64,000 nt of DNA from Mactromeris polynyma. Taxonomy: Eukaryota > Mollusca > Bivalvia > Venerida > Mactridae. The stretch covers positions 13,351,385-13,415,384 of the forward strand of contig JASFXZ010000010.1 of the NCBI GenBank assembly GCA_032209605.1, in the 5' to 3' direction. Position 1 is the first letter of the stretch. Each line of letters begins with the position of its first letter. The position numbers and the translations under genes were made by a program. The notes below the pieces were generated by a model that was given only the letters and a program-made list of their open reading frames with translations, was not told the DNA's origin and did no database searches. Of this stretch, positions 28,801 through 36,971 are shown piece after piece.

Positions 28801-29882
28801 TGAAACAAGTTCTTAATTATCAGAGTATTTGTATTTCTGTGTTTATGAGGTCGCCCGTCGCCGCGCACATTTTTTTATAATGCACTTTATGGTATTGTGG
28901 TCGACTCAGTATGTCCCCCGCACACCATAAATAGACTTTTTGAAACCGAAGGGGGAAATTTACCTGCCAGTAGAGCAGTATAGGTCAAACAGACAATTTT
29001 TGAAGCCAAAGACGGGCACTGCACAGTGCCAATGAGACCCATCGTACAGTTACCATTTTCCTGGCATCTAACCAGTACTTTCCTGGAATCTACCCAGTAC
29101 TTTCCTGGTTACATGCCAGTACTATGTTAGGTGGGAAACACTGAAAAGCATTTCTGTTTTTATCCGACGAGACGAGGTTAATTATCAGAGCTCTAGAATA
29201 TTTTGTTAAATACACTTGTTCCGGACCTGTGAACATTGTTAAATGATCAGTAATGCATGATTTTCATGCTACCTTTATTTGATTGGTTAAATTTATGGGT
29301 TTCCAGTTTCATTATCCCTGTGCATGTCATTGCATAAGACTTATGATAAATCAGTGACGTCACATAATCAAGAGAAACACCTGTTTGTACACACACCTTA
29401 TTTTTTGTGATTGGACTATGAAACTCTTTATCTATTACAAATACACCGCATCTTTGGCATTACACTGACCTTTCATTTCATTTCATCAACAATTAATATA
29501 CTGAAACCCTAGGTGGACAGTTTTGGTACTTCGATGACAATATATGAAGGTATAATGAAATCAAGTCGTATGTTATATCAAATATGGATAAAATACAACA
29601 TTAGGCATCGGGAGTGACGTCCATCGATTTGCAGTTATTTGCCTCTATTGGTTTTTAACTGGTGAAATGTCAGTCTCAGAAGCTGGGAAAATCCTACTTT
29701 CGTTTTCGACCAAACTGCTTATTGGGGAATTTTACGACACTGAAAAGCTAAATTAATGTGTATTATTGAAAATAATCGCCAAGTTTCAATACCTGGTTCC
29801 TGTCAGAGTTTCCTTTCACAAGATAAACTTTTCCGAACGCCCCTTCACCTAACGTTCTCACCAACTCAAACTCGTCCGACAT
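10898..29882 (-). CDS. NEK-type (NIMA-related) Ser/Thr protein kinase, NEK-1, 11 coding exons
   Basis: Exons in transcript order: 29882-29793, 26973-26710, 25337-25237, 23348-23252, 21504-21397, 20561-20415, 19485-19015, 16773-16739, 14250-14203, 12920-12830, 11005-10898. All have GT donors and AG acceptors; together they encode about 519 residues. Kinase domain, about 1-265: glycine loop LGEGAFGKV (11-19), catalytic Lys34 in YAMK, helix-C Glu52, HRDVKTPN with Asp129, DMG at 147-149 in place of [13 protein letters not shown] in the activation segment, SDIWALG, and [12 protein letters not shown] at the domain end. The HRD.K..N, KLGD.G.AKVL and C.R.DL motifs fit the NEK family. Exon 7 is a Gly/Lys/Ser-rich linker. 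The last four exons make a roughly 90-residue helical module shared with NEK-B, including [17 protein letters not shown] and [20 protein letters not shown]. The ATG opens a frame leading straight into the glycine loop. The acceptor of exon 9 is ambiguous: only the second of two AGs four bases apart keeps frame. No poly(A) signal was found. The exact NEK subtype is unknown. Confidence 0.85.
11220..12650. repeat. 14 bp minisatellite, about 90 units, in the last NEK-1 intron
   Basis: The consensus unit is AACATTGTGCAGTC, most regular from about 11365 to 12560 and decaying at both ends. Common variants are AACATGGTGTAGTC and AACAATGTGTAGTC, which cluster in higher-order blocks. Because 14 is not a multiple of 3, the array reads open with a 14-residue period rich in Cys, Gln and His. 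This is an artefact: no splice or start context supports translation, and the gene runs on the other strand. Confidence 0.9.
13220..13560. mobile_element. Long-TIR foldback element L, copy 1
   Basis: The left arm holds 'catctacaatatttacctcc' and 'tcggccattttgataggcaa'. The right arm holds the reverse complements 'ggaggtaaatattgtagatg' and 'tgcctatcaaaatggccga'. Arms are about 55-70 bp, separated by about 200 bp without coding. A second copy abuts an exon of NEK-A at 45567-45885. This copy lies in the NEK-1 intron between exons 9 and 10. Confidence 0.7.
13650..13850. repeat. Foldback repeat, family B, copy 1
   Basis: 'gcattgtcacttttctta' near the left end pairs with 'aagaaaagttacaatgca' near the right end. 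Between them lie 'tatcctgacctacgtgcc' and 'ggaaaaaccagtatcgg', also found in the copy at 23912. It lies in a NEK-1 intron. Confidence 0.6.
14279..14471. mobile_element. MITE with CAGTCAAACCTGT ends
   Basis: TACAGTCAAACCTGT and ACAGGTTTGACTGTA are inverted termini with TA at each edge. The inside repeats 'aaagaccac'. It begins 25 bp upstream of NEK-1 exon 9 in transcript sense (exon start 14254 or 14250), so it may supply part of that acceptor region. Confidence 0.7.
15079..15203. repeat. 37 bp tandem repeat, 3.4 copies
   Basis: Units start 'gggagacaactgctacttta' and end in a run of A. Three near-identical units are followed by a partial fourth. It lies in the NEK-1 intron between exons 8 and 9. 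Confidence 0.8.
15462..15759 (+). mobile_element. tRNA-derived SINE, family S2, with target-site duplication
   Basis: The head carries box A-like 'gtagtccagtggtaacgc' and box B-like 'gcaagttcgattcc'. The body ends near 'ggaggcgtcgcccatgtggg' and an A-rich tail. The insert is flanked by identical 12 bp sequences AGATAGAAGTGC at 15450-15461 and 15760-15771, a target-site duplication. Reverse-orientation relatives lie at 42494, 50812 and 56237. It lies in a NEK-1 intron. Confidence 0.85.
16211..16330. mobile_element. Foldback MITE family F, copy 2
   Basis: Ends read 'ttgattgtcacgagttctct' and 'gtcgtgacaatctcctgtg' with pyrimidine/purine arms around 'actatatatatcatag'. It lies in the NEK-1 intron between exons 8 and 9. 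Confidence 0.75.
16977..17395 (+). mobile_element. tRNA-derived SINE, family S1, full length with target-site duplication
   Basis: The head has box A 'tggctcagtggttaacgc' and box B 'gggttcgatccct', followed by a body of about 340 bp. Identical 12 bp CATGTGTAATTC copies flank it at 16965-16976 and 17396-17407, marking an intact insertion. A 5'-truncated relative in opposite orientation is at 28826-29177. It lies in the NEK-1 intron between exons 7 and 8. Confidence 0.88.
17906..18087. mobile_element. MITE family P1, copy 2
   Basis: Terminal TACAGTCGGACCTCGTTCA and TGAGGTCCGACTGTA flank 'catcaggacctgatatttat' and 'cgaataatacatggtttcga', hallmarks of this family. It is the cleanest copy here. 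Confidence 0.75.
18176..19014. repeat. 32 bp minisatellite (about 26 units) abutting the exon 7 splice donor of NEK-1
   Basis: The plus-strand unit runs 'cgacaactgtaacattacga' then 'catacataccgg'. In transcript sense each unit therefore contains CCGGTATGT, the same sequence as the genuine exon 7 donor at 19014-19015 (CCCG then GTATGT). The array starts with no spacer at the exon edge and runs about 840 bp into the intron. A few units vary (cgac to ctac; attac to atcac or gttac), and the atcac variants form a run of five near 18680-18800. Confidence 0.92.
19015..19485 (-). CDS. NEK-1 exon 7: linker between kinase domain and C-terminal module
   Basis: This 471 bp exon is the longest in the gene. 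It opens [14 protein letters not shown], continues through Lys-rich [13 protein letters not shown] and the Gly/Lys stretch [17 protein letters not shown], then a Ser/Val-rich acidic part, and ends [14 protein letters not shown]. Its tail aligns with [12 protein letters not shown] at the end of NEK-B exon 7, so both exons lead into the same module. NEK-B has an acidic linker instead of the basic one. The basic Gly/Lys patch could bind nucleic acid or act as a localisation signal; that is inference only. Confidence 0.85.
20128..20291. mobile_element. MITE family P2, copy 3
   Basis: It starts TACAGTAAAACCTCAATAAT. The right side keeps 'aatattgaggtggtcttatt', but its terminal bases are degraded. 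Confidence 0.55.
20686..20866. mobile_element. Foldback MITE family F, copy 3
   Basis: Arms CACATGAGATTGTCACGAG and CTTGTGACAATCTCATGTG are a perfect 19 bp inverted match. Lies 125 bp from NEK-1 exon 6, on its upstream side. Confidence 0.8.
21080..21373. mobile_element. MITE family P1, copy 3 (composite)
   Basis: It starts TACAATCGGACCTC and ends GAGGTCGGACTGTA. An internal second right-end-like 'aaacgaggtcagattc' near 21241 suggests a nested or duplicated end. The outer end lies 24 bp from the NEK-1 exon 5 boundary (exon 21397-21504), downstream in transcript sense, just after its donor. Confidence 0.6.
21652..22092. mobile_element. Cluster of family F foldback MITE pieces (copy 4)
   Basis: There is a left-arm fragment at about 21652-21710, another at 21840-21911, and a full element at 21938-22092 running from 'cacaggagattgtcaca' to 'tgatgaaatcttctgtgg'. 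Repeated insertion or partial duplication of the same family is the simplest explanation. Confidence 0.65.
22357..22652. repeat. Inverted-repeat element with 'aaactttgataactc' ends
   Basis: The left 'caataaaactttgataactc' pairs with the right 'gagttatcaaagtttaactg'. A further 'tttgataactcgtgaaaac' arm follows at about 22728. Open frames across it are incidental. Confidence 0.5.
23912..24130. repeat. Foldback repeat, family B, copy 2
   Basis: 'gtactctacaacactgcatt' on the left is inverted as 'gatgcagtgttttagagta' on the right. The centre shares 'ttcctgtatcggattcgtgg' with related copies. It lies in the NEK-1 intron between exons 3 and 4. Confidence 0.65.
24402..24625. repeat. Foldback repeat, family B, copy 3
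   Basis: 'gtgtactctaaaacattgca' on the left pairs with 'aatgcagtgttgtagagtac' on the right. The flank up to about 24700 also matches the first 117 bases of the window, so the repeated unit extends beyond the inverted arms. Confidence 0.65.
25723..26437. repeat. 31 bp minisatellite, 23 units, in NEK-1 intron 2
   Basis: Units read 'agataccctagtgcaacatg' then 'tcgagcctgcc'. Early units have 'aggg' and 'ctgtc'; later ones have 'agtg' and 'ctgcc', so variants are sorted along the array, as expected from local unit duplication. It lies between NEK-1 exons 3 and 2, about 270 bp from exon 2. Confidence 0.92.
27466..28051. mobile_element. hAT-like non-autonomous element with internal tandem repeat
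   Basis: Ends are CAGGCTTTCCACCAGC and GCTGCTGGAAAGCCTG, inverted with one mismatch. 'aattaa' lies on both outer sides. Near the left end 'ttttagggctattccgaac' recurs about six times, and the right end repeats 'aggaattttagggct'. The CAGG..CCTG ends resemble hAT termini; the superfamily is inferred. It sits in NEK-1 intron 1. Confidence 0.55.
28509..28576 (-). repeat. tRNA-like sequence, probable SINE head or tRNA relic
   Basis: In minus sense it reads TGGTGCTTAGTGGTGGAGGG, then a central CTGATCTGCAGG, then box B GGGTTCAAATCCCA. The D-arm and anticodon-arm regions do not fold convincingly and no CCA-adjacent acceptor stem is seen, so it is not called an active tRNA. Confidence 0.35.
28826..29177 (-). 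mobile_element. SINE family S1, 5'-truncated copy with 13 bp target-site duplication
   Basis: The sequence is the reverse complement of most of 16977-17395 but lacks the tRNA-like head, stopping at 'gacgagacgagg'. Identical TTAATTATCAGAG flanks it at 28813-28825 and 29178-29190. Truncation at the 5' end with a clean duplication is the signature of LINE-driven retrotransposition. Confidence 0.85.
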
Positions 29883-31284
29883 TTTCAAGTCGTATTGTTG
29901 CCTCTTCACATACTATTCAACTATTGTTTCTGAAAAAAAGAACATTTTCCCGTTTAGAGCGATTGTTTGTAAGAATAATGCCAGAACATTCAAGCAGCAA
30001 TTCACTAAATGACAAACATTCTTCTTCGATTGTCAACCCGTTGGTTACCTTCCTGGTCCGTACTTCGGTAAACGTGGGTACGGGTTTTAGCCAATTCATG
30101 TTCGGGGAGAAGTTAATATTTCATTGCGCAATATTACTTGTAGTCTGGAGTTCCTTCCCCTTTCCCTATGTGCAGTTAGCAATTATCAATTACGACGGGA
30201 ACCAGACTTGTGGGTGTAGTTAAAATGCATAATGTAGCAAAATGTTGCAATTAAAGGACAAAATGCAGTGACTTGTGTCAATTATTATGCAATTGAATAT
30301 CATATATGTTACAATATTACATTTTGCGGGCGAAATGGGGCTTAATTCAGCAAAATACGCCTAAAAACAGCAAAATGTAAATCGAGTGAATTTTAGCGAG
30401 TGCCTAAAATGCGTAATGTCACGGACATATCTCTCTTTTATCGAAACACGATATAAAACTTATAAAATGAATAACAAACCTAGTGGTATTAAATCTAAAT
30501 TGATATTATATAAGTTATGCAGGCTATTTGTCTAAATAATTGTAATATCTGTATTACAATATTGATATCATTTCACTTTCAAATATAAAGTTAAACAATA
30601 TCATTATAAGAAAATATATTTATTGTAATCGAGTTATACTGTTTTAAACTTCACACCTTTACAGATTAAAAAGTCAACCACACCAATAATTTTATTTCAA
30701 GACTATTCTATAAAATGTCACATTTCCCCCCAAATTCTTCCCTTTGTTAATTAACAGCTTGTATAATTGCTGCATCCGGCTTGATCACTTCAATCAGATG
30801 TCATGCTGCGCGTACGCTGTTGGATACCGATCACGAGTACACCGCGATATATAGTGTAATCGAAATTATAGGAAAAAACTAGCATTTTTTAACAAAAATC
30901 GTTAAAAAGGCAGCATAATAGAGCACCCACATTAAATCTAAAAAAGTGCGTTCGAACGTACATATTTTGAACTCTAATATATCTCTGCACACAGTATCTA
31001 CCTCTATTGGAAAGTATTCAGAGTTATTGTTTTAGCCCCTTCTTATTTCAATGTAAAAAAGTGGATCTTTAAAACATCAAAAAAGGACAGTGATGTAGAA
31101 ATCACAGAAACATAGTATTTATACCATCATAAAGTAGAAGGTTTGATCTCTAACATTTGTTTGCACACGAAAGATACCTTTAACAGAATTTGATTTATCA
31201 TCGGCGAGGTTTAAACTTGATATTTTCCGTCTATAATTCTAAAGGAATTTGGTCGGACCGCAGTGACACAAAAGTTGGGTATGT

Positions 31285-31938
31285 TTGCCCTCATTACCGA
31301 CCAGCCTCTCACCTATTATATATCGCCGCGGTCCCATTCAAATTCCCAACGCTTGCCCTCATTACCGGCGGGCCGCTCACGTATATCGCCGCGGTCCCAT
31401 TCGACTTCCCAACACATTGCCCTCATTACCGGCGGGACTCTCACGTATATCGCCGCGGTCCCATTCGACTTCCCAACACATTGCCCTCATTACCGGCGGG
31501 ACTCTCACGTATATCGCCGCGGTCCCGTTCGACTTCCCAACACATTGCCCTCATTACCGGCGGGACTCTCACGTATATCGCCGCGGTCCCATTCGACTTC
31601 CCAACACATTGCCCTCATTACCGGCGGACCGCTCACGTATATCGCCGCAGTCCCGTTCGACTTCCCAACACATTGCCCTCATTACCGGCGGACCGCTCAC
31701 GTATATCGCCGCGGTCCCATTCGACTTCCCAACACATTGCCCTCATTACCGGCGGGACTCTCACGTATATCGCCGCGGTCCCGTTCGACTTCCCAACACA
31801 TTGCCCTCATTACCGGCGGGACTCTCACGTATATCGCCGCGGTCCCGTTCGACTTCCCAATACATTGCCCTCATTACCGGCGGGCCTCTCACGTATATCG
31901 CCGCGGTCCCGTTCGACTTCCCAACACTATGCCCTGAT
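31285..31938. repeat. 64 bp GC-rich minisatellite, about 10 units, upstream of NEK-1
   Basis: Units read 'cgtatatcgccgcggtccca', 'ttcgacttcccaacacattg', then 'ccctcattaccggcgggact' plus 'ctca'. It is far richer in CpG and GC than its surroundings. The unit has no stop in any forward frame, so all three frames stay open for 220-260 codons. Because 64 is not divisible by 3, each frame cycles through the same 64-residue string. Nothing indicates translation. It lies about 1.4 kb upstream of the NEK-1 start. Confidence 0.92.
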
Positions 31939-33120
31939 TATTTATTATTCTAGAACTATATCATCACAATGTCTTTAAGAAATACATGTACACTGTATTA
32001 TATTTTAAAGGAGAATTCAGTATACAGTAGTAATTTATTGTTTGCGTGCGCCAATTTTCAGAACTCGCTCGTATTTTGCAAGCATTTTTATCAGCAGGCT
32101 ATCATTTGTAAGTAAGCGACAGTGATAGGCATTAATTTAGCTGAATGACAATTATTAAAACCCGATGTTCGTAACTCCAGTTCAACGGTTGCAGTATATT
32201 TATAAGTGAAATGGAACAAGAATTCGCATTTATCAAAGTACAACCAAGGAAAACACTCTTATAATTTCATTAAGGGGGATTGTGCCATTCTTTTTATTCA
32301 ATACTGAATAGGATTACGACCAGTAGGATTTTGATGTACACCTAATATTAATGATGCTTAAAATTGCTTTTTAAAGCTTCTATGAAAAAGCGAAACAATT
32401 ACATTTTAAACTGCAGTGATACCTATTAATAGTAACACCCTTTGTTAGACACAGTTTGGCTGTTGTAAACAGTTTGTAGTTCTGGATAAGTAAAATGGAT
32501 AGTTCATTTCAATCACAGAAAAATAAAATATAGTCGCAGAGTCTGTTGCTCAAGAGATGGCCGCTCGGGAGAGGTTCCACAGTGTTGATATTTGGTCAGA
32601 AAATAATTTCTTTTGTGCAGATACCGCATGTCTAAATTTTGTGTCATCTTCAAAGAGAATTACATCACTCTCTATCTGGGGAAAACGTACCGACTTAGGT
32701 TTTACTGTATGCCAACACGTCTTAATTACGTGATGAACATTATTAATATTTCAAGGACGTAACATGAAAAAAATCCAAAAATATTAGTATTAAGAAACCT
32801 AAAGATATTATCTATGTTATAGTTGTGTTACTAATTGCATGACACTTTTTGCGTTCATTTTTACCGTATTAAATGTTTTTTTCTCCAAATGAGATCGAAC
32901 GATAAAATGTTTACTATCTGCTTAAGTGTAATTAATGCTGTTTATTTTAATACGTGCTGCATGAACATAGGCTTAATAGTTGATACCCATGAAAACCTAC
33001 ATATATTTAAAAGTCACCTCGAATAATTTTAGCATGGATCACCATGTTATGATTTTACGTCCGTGTACTGAACGTTTCATTTATAAATATAGATCGAGCG
33101 CGACACAAGATTTTGTAACT

Positions 33121-33567
33121 GACGGAAGGACTGGCAGACAAGGGCAAATCTAAAGAGAGTACAAGGCAGGACGAGAGGAAAGTTTGACATTGAAAGTGGT
33201 TGACACCATTCCTGTCAACAAAACAGATCATGTAATGATCGGGGCTGTGGCTAAAGAATCCTCCGAACAAGGCGTTGAAGCCATTGTTGCAGGTGTGGTC
33301 GGTGACCACAACAAATTCAAAAGTCTGTGCTCTTATATGTTCACAGATGAGGAATTGGTGGCCGGAACCAGGACTGGGAAACGGACCATCAAATGCATGC
33401 AAAATGTCAAACCCCAGCTGGACCAAGTAAAATTCCAGAAGCTGGAAACGTTAGTGCGTGCATCAACACCTTATGACAAACAAACGTTTCAAAAAAAAAA
33501 TGGGACAAATAGGAATGAATTGAAATGTTTTAGAATCTTTCTTCAACAAATACAGATTAAAGCATGA
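33121..33567 (+). pseudogene. BEN-domain-like fragment, frameshifted
   Basis: From about 33184 an intronless frame reads VVDTIPVNKTDHVMIGAVAK, then HNKFKSLCSYMFTDEELVAG, TRTGKRT and KPQLDQVKFQKLETLV. The pattern 'LF...EL....TGKR.......P.LD..K...L' is typical of the C-terminal half of BEN domains (DNA/chromatin-binding). No ATG opens this frame. Just upstream the coding-like TEGLADKGKSKESTRQDE lies in another frame and runs into TGA at 33186, so at least one shift separates them. The frame ends in TGA at 33567. Probably a dead gene or mobile-element fragment; family call moderate. Confidence 0.45.
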
Positions 33568-33764
33568 GTTTATTCTTTATAAATGTATGATTAGTGATGT
33601 GTTAACCACACATGAAAAAAAATGAGCATAGTATAACTTTAAGTTACTCAGGCTGTCTTTATTTGAAAACAGTGTAGGTCTTGATCACAAAAGTATAATT
33701 GTCTCGCAGAAAGAATAAAGCCATTGATCGAGCTATTTGGATCACTGTTAACATCAAACTGTTG

Positions 33765-34195
33765 TTGAGCTCGTTCTTGACTCGAGTTCTTGAACAAGCA
33801 GTTCAGGAACTGTTCTAGAACAAGCAGTTCAGGAACTGTTACTTCGAGACTCGTTCAAGAACTGTTCTAGAACTCGTTCAAGAACTGTTCTAGAACTGTT
33901 CTTGAACTTCTTTTGCGATTCCTGTTCAAGAACAGTTCTTGAACAAGTTCTGGAACAAGTTCTGGAACAAGTTCTGGAACAAGTTCTGGAACAAGTTCTG
34001 GAACAAGTTCTGGAACAAGTTCTGGAACAAGTTCTGGAACAAGTTCTGGAACAAGTTCTGGAACAAGTTCTGGAACAAGTTCTGGAACAAGTTCTGGAAC
34101 AAGTTCTGGAACAAGTTCTGGAACAAGTTCTGGAACAAGTTCTGGAACAAGTTCTGGAACAAGTTCTGCTAGAACTTGTAGTTTAACTTGTTCAA
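33765..34195. repeat. 12 bp tandem array of GTTCTGGAACAA with palindromic flank
   Basis: About 19 perfect or near-perfect 12 bp units run from 33941 to 34168. The 170 bp before them are a looser mix of GTTCTAGAAC, GTTCAAGAAC and GTTCAGGAAC palindromes. Each unit holds an inverted TTC/GAA pair. The array is open on both strands (Glu-Gln-Val-Leu, Asn-Lys-Phe-Trp and Leu-Phe-Gln-Asn repeats) only because the 12 bp unit lacks stops; no coding claim is made. Confidence 0.9.
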
Positions 34196-36854
34196 GAAAT
34201 TCGCGCAGGGGATATTCACTAATTTTACTGGAAGACTTCGGACTTCATTTGCTAACCTCAGCTTTACTGATCTGTATTTGCCGTTGTCTGTCAACAATTT
34301 TTTTAAAAACCATCTCCTATGAAACCCCAAGGAAGAATTTCATGAGACTCTTCTGATAATGTCATGTGGTGACATTCTACAAAAAATATAAGGCTTCTTT
34401 TTTGTCCAACAACAACAAAATGGTCTACTCCCTGTTTTGCTTAAAAAATATCTCCTCTAAAACCACTTTGTGTGTGCCACTCTAATGAAATACAACAAGG
34501 GTTTGAATTAGTCCAACAAATGGCCGCCAGGGAGGTGGGGGGGGGTTGTGTGCCCCTTCACCGATATTTATGCTCAAATTTGCAAAAAAATATGCTCCTT
34601 TGCTAACTCTGTACCAATGTTGTTCAAATGTTATGGATTTGTTCAAAAAACATGGCCACTTTAAAGACCTTCTTTTTAAACTTTCAATTTAAGTTCACAC
34701 GTATTGTCCTTGGGTTAATATGTACCAAGATTAAACAAAATATTTGGATTCGTCAGAAACCATAGCCAACAGGGACGAAGTCATTTTCGGATATGTATTA
34801 TAGTTGACACTTCAAAAAACTTATTGCCAAAAACTACATAAAATTTCACTTCATTGTTCGTAAGGTGATCTATTTATACTAGGGATGCCAATATTTGGGA
34901 TTTTGCTAACCGTTTAATCTTTCGGCCGGTAAACCAAACATGCCAATTGATACGTGTCTCGTATTTTGTCGTGTATATTTTTACCATGACACCGGTTAAC
35001 TAGACCTATCTGTTGACGTTAGTACTAGTTTGGATATTGTTTTATTTCTGCAAAGTACTTTACATAAATCATAAATACAATCCATTATTTTTAAGAAAAC
35101 ATATTTAAGTATGCCTAAATTCTCAAACAACAAAAGAGTTTTCCGGCAGTCATTTGAAACAAACTGCAATTAAATGACCCTTTCATTACACATTTGTAGC
35201 AAATTGCATACTTGTCAAACTGTTAGTTGCGGATTATCGATTTTGGCCCCTCGCGCCGAGGTTTCACACCTTTCAGGGACAAAGTTTTGACATTGTAATC
35301 ACAGAGATCTTGCGATATATTTTCGATTTGTTTTCCAAAATGATATTTTTAGTGATTTTATTAACAGATAACCGCCGCATGTTCGAAAGGTTAACCAATT
35401 AATCGTTTACATCCTTAATTTACACTAACATGATTGGTACATATGTGTATATGTTTCAAATCGTCAATTATGCACTTTTTATTATCTTGTTGTATATCAG
35501 ATGTACTTGTCATTGAAAAAGAATGCCATTTTTAAAGGATTAGTTGTATTTATTAGTGCCCCTACTTGGTGGGTGTATATACTCTTGTCAGTCCATATGA
35601 ACGGACGAACATCCATTTGAACACACAAAATCTTGTGTCATGTACTGCTCCTTTATCATTCGAACTAGAGTTATTAACTTCTCAAAAAGTTTATTTGGAT
35701 GTGTAATTGTGGACCTGGGTTGTAGTTTTTACGATTGTACCAGTACCACAAGAGTTATAATCCTTGTTCTTTGACAAAGGGAAAAGTGGGTACGTCTGTG
35801 TCCTATGCATATATTTTTAAATTTTGTAATTGACCATGAGAGCTGACTTATATGACATTAACCATATTGTATTGATTTTTTATGTGAAGGTTTTATGTTT
35901 AGTGTTGTATAAGCATTTACAAGTAATGCAACCATGGATGTACACTTTTTCAAAGATAGGTGTGGTTCAACACAACCTTTTTTGTTGACTTAAATAATTA
36001 CACACTGTTTTTGTCATTCAGATGGTTATACATTTATTTGCATGTCAATCAGTTACTTATGCAGAATTTACACCAGGAAGTATTCCAAATATCTATGTTT
36101 ACTGATGTTTATATCATTACAGTTTACTGCTATATCATGATTATAATACTTGTTTTTGAATATTGAATATTATTTTGTTTAATTTTCTCTGCTGGTTTGA
36201 TTTATAGCATTATTAATCGGCATTATTTATAGCATTACTAATCAGCATTAAAATTTTTAGGTGTTTAGACTGAAACTCAAACATATTTGTTGTGTTAAAA
36301 CCCCTCGAGGCAACAATGCATGCAATGTTCACAAAAATGTTCATTTAAAGGGTCAAATATATTTTGAATTTGTGCTACAGTCTGATTATTTATAATACTA
36401 TAGCTGGAAGTGTAATATTAATGTCATTAGTGAAGTAAAATACATTTTATAAGCTTCTTTATGTATTTAGACTGTGTTGTATTTTATCGGCTTTATTCAA
36501 TATGTTTTTATGTTATTGTAGGCTATTATCATTTTACTGTTACTTGTCTTATCATTATATTGTGTTAAACTTTCTTCTATTTTCATGCATTTTTATGTCT
36601 TAGTTATACCGTTCATGTTGGTGTTACAAATTATGACTTTATCCAAATGTGATTATGACGAAAATAATAATGTTACCACAAAATTTCAAAACTAAAATTC
36701 CACAATCTCGAGTATCTTGGTAATTCAAGACAAATATAAGTACAGATCTATAGGCCTTAAAAGTTAGTTTGGCCGCGAATCTTACCGGTTACACACAAGT
36801 AAAGTAATGCAGTTCCTGATTGATCATGAACTATGTTAAATTTGTGATCGGAGA

Positions 36855-36971
36855 TTGGAGGAAGTGACCTGTCCCGACGCATGCGCAAAAACTTGTTATA
36901 TTACTTACTTCGTGGGATATTTGGTTGACATCTTGGTATTTAGTTTGTGATTTTTTGGTTTAAATTTAAAC
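36855..36971 (+). promoter_or_regulatory. Putative proximal promoter and 5' UTR of NEK-A
   Basis: Immediately upstream of the ATG are GGAAGTG (ETS-like, 36860-36866) and CGCATGCGCA (NRF1-like palindrome, 36878-36887). The stretch from about 36895 to the ATG aligns with the NEK-B flank ('acttactt.gtgggat.ttt', 'tttaaac' before ATG). Motif meaning is inferred from general metazoan consensus; no TATA box is evident. Confidence 0.35.

Larger units (their letters stand above)
29883..36971. other. Intergenic region between divergent NEK-1 and NEK-A
   Basis: This gap holds the 64 bp minisatellite (31285-31938), the BEN-like relic (33121-33567), the 12 bp array (33765-34195) and diverged lophotrochozoan-style dispersed repeats around 34480-34860 and 35560-35790. 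Promoters of both kinases should lie here. No other exon with splice context and recognisable motif was found. The plus-strand frame at 29756-30223 is antisense to NEK-1 exon 1 and is not a gene. Confidence 0.6.

Noticed and set aside
29756..30223. 155-codon plus-strand frame
   Set aside because: It is antisense to NEK-1 exon 1 and its leader, with no recognisable protein motif.
31190..31978. Three overlapping forward open frames of 222-262 codons
   Set aside because: They are produced by the stop-free 64 bp tandem repeat; each is a cyclic shift of the same string, with no splice or start context.
33902..34186. Open frames encoding Glu-Gln-Val-Leu, Asn-Lys-Phe-Trp or Leu-Phe-Gln-Asn repeats
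   Set aside because: They arise from the 12 bp array on both strands; no gene-like flank or composition.
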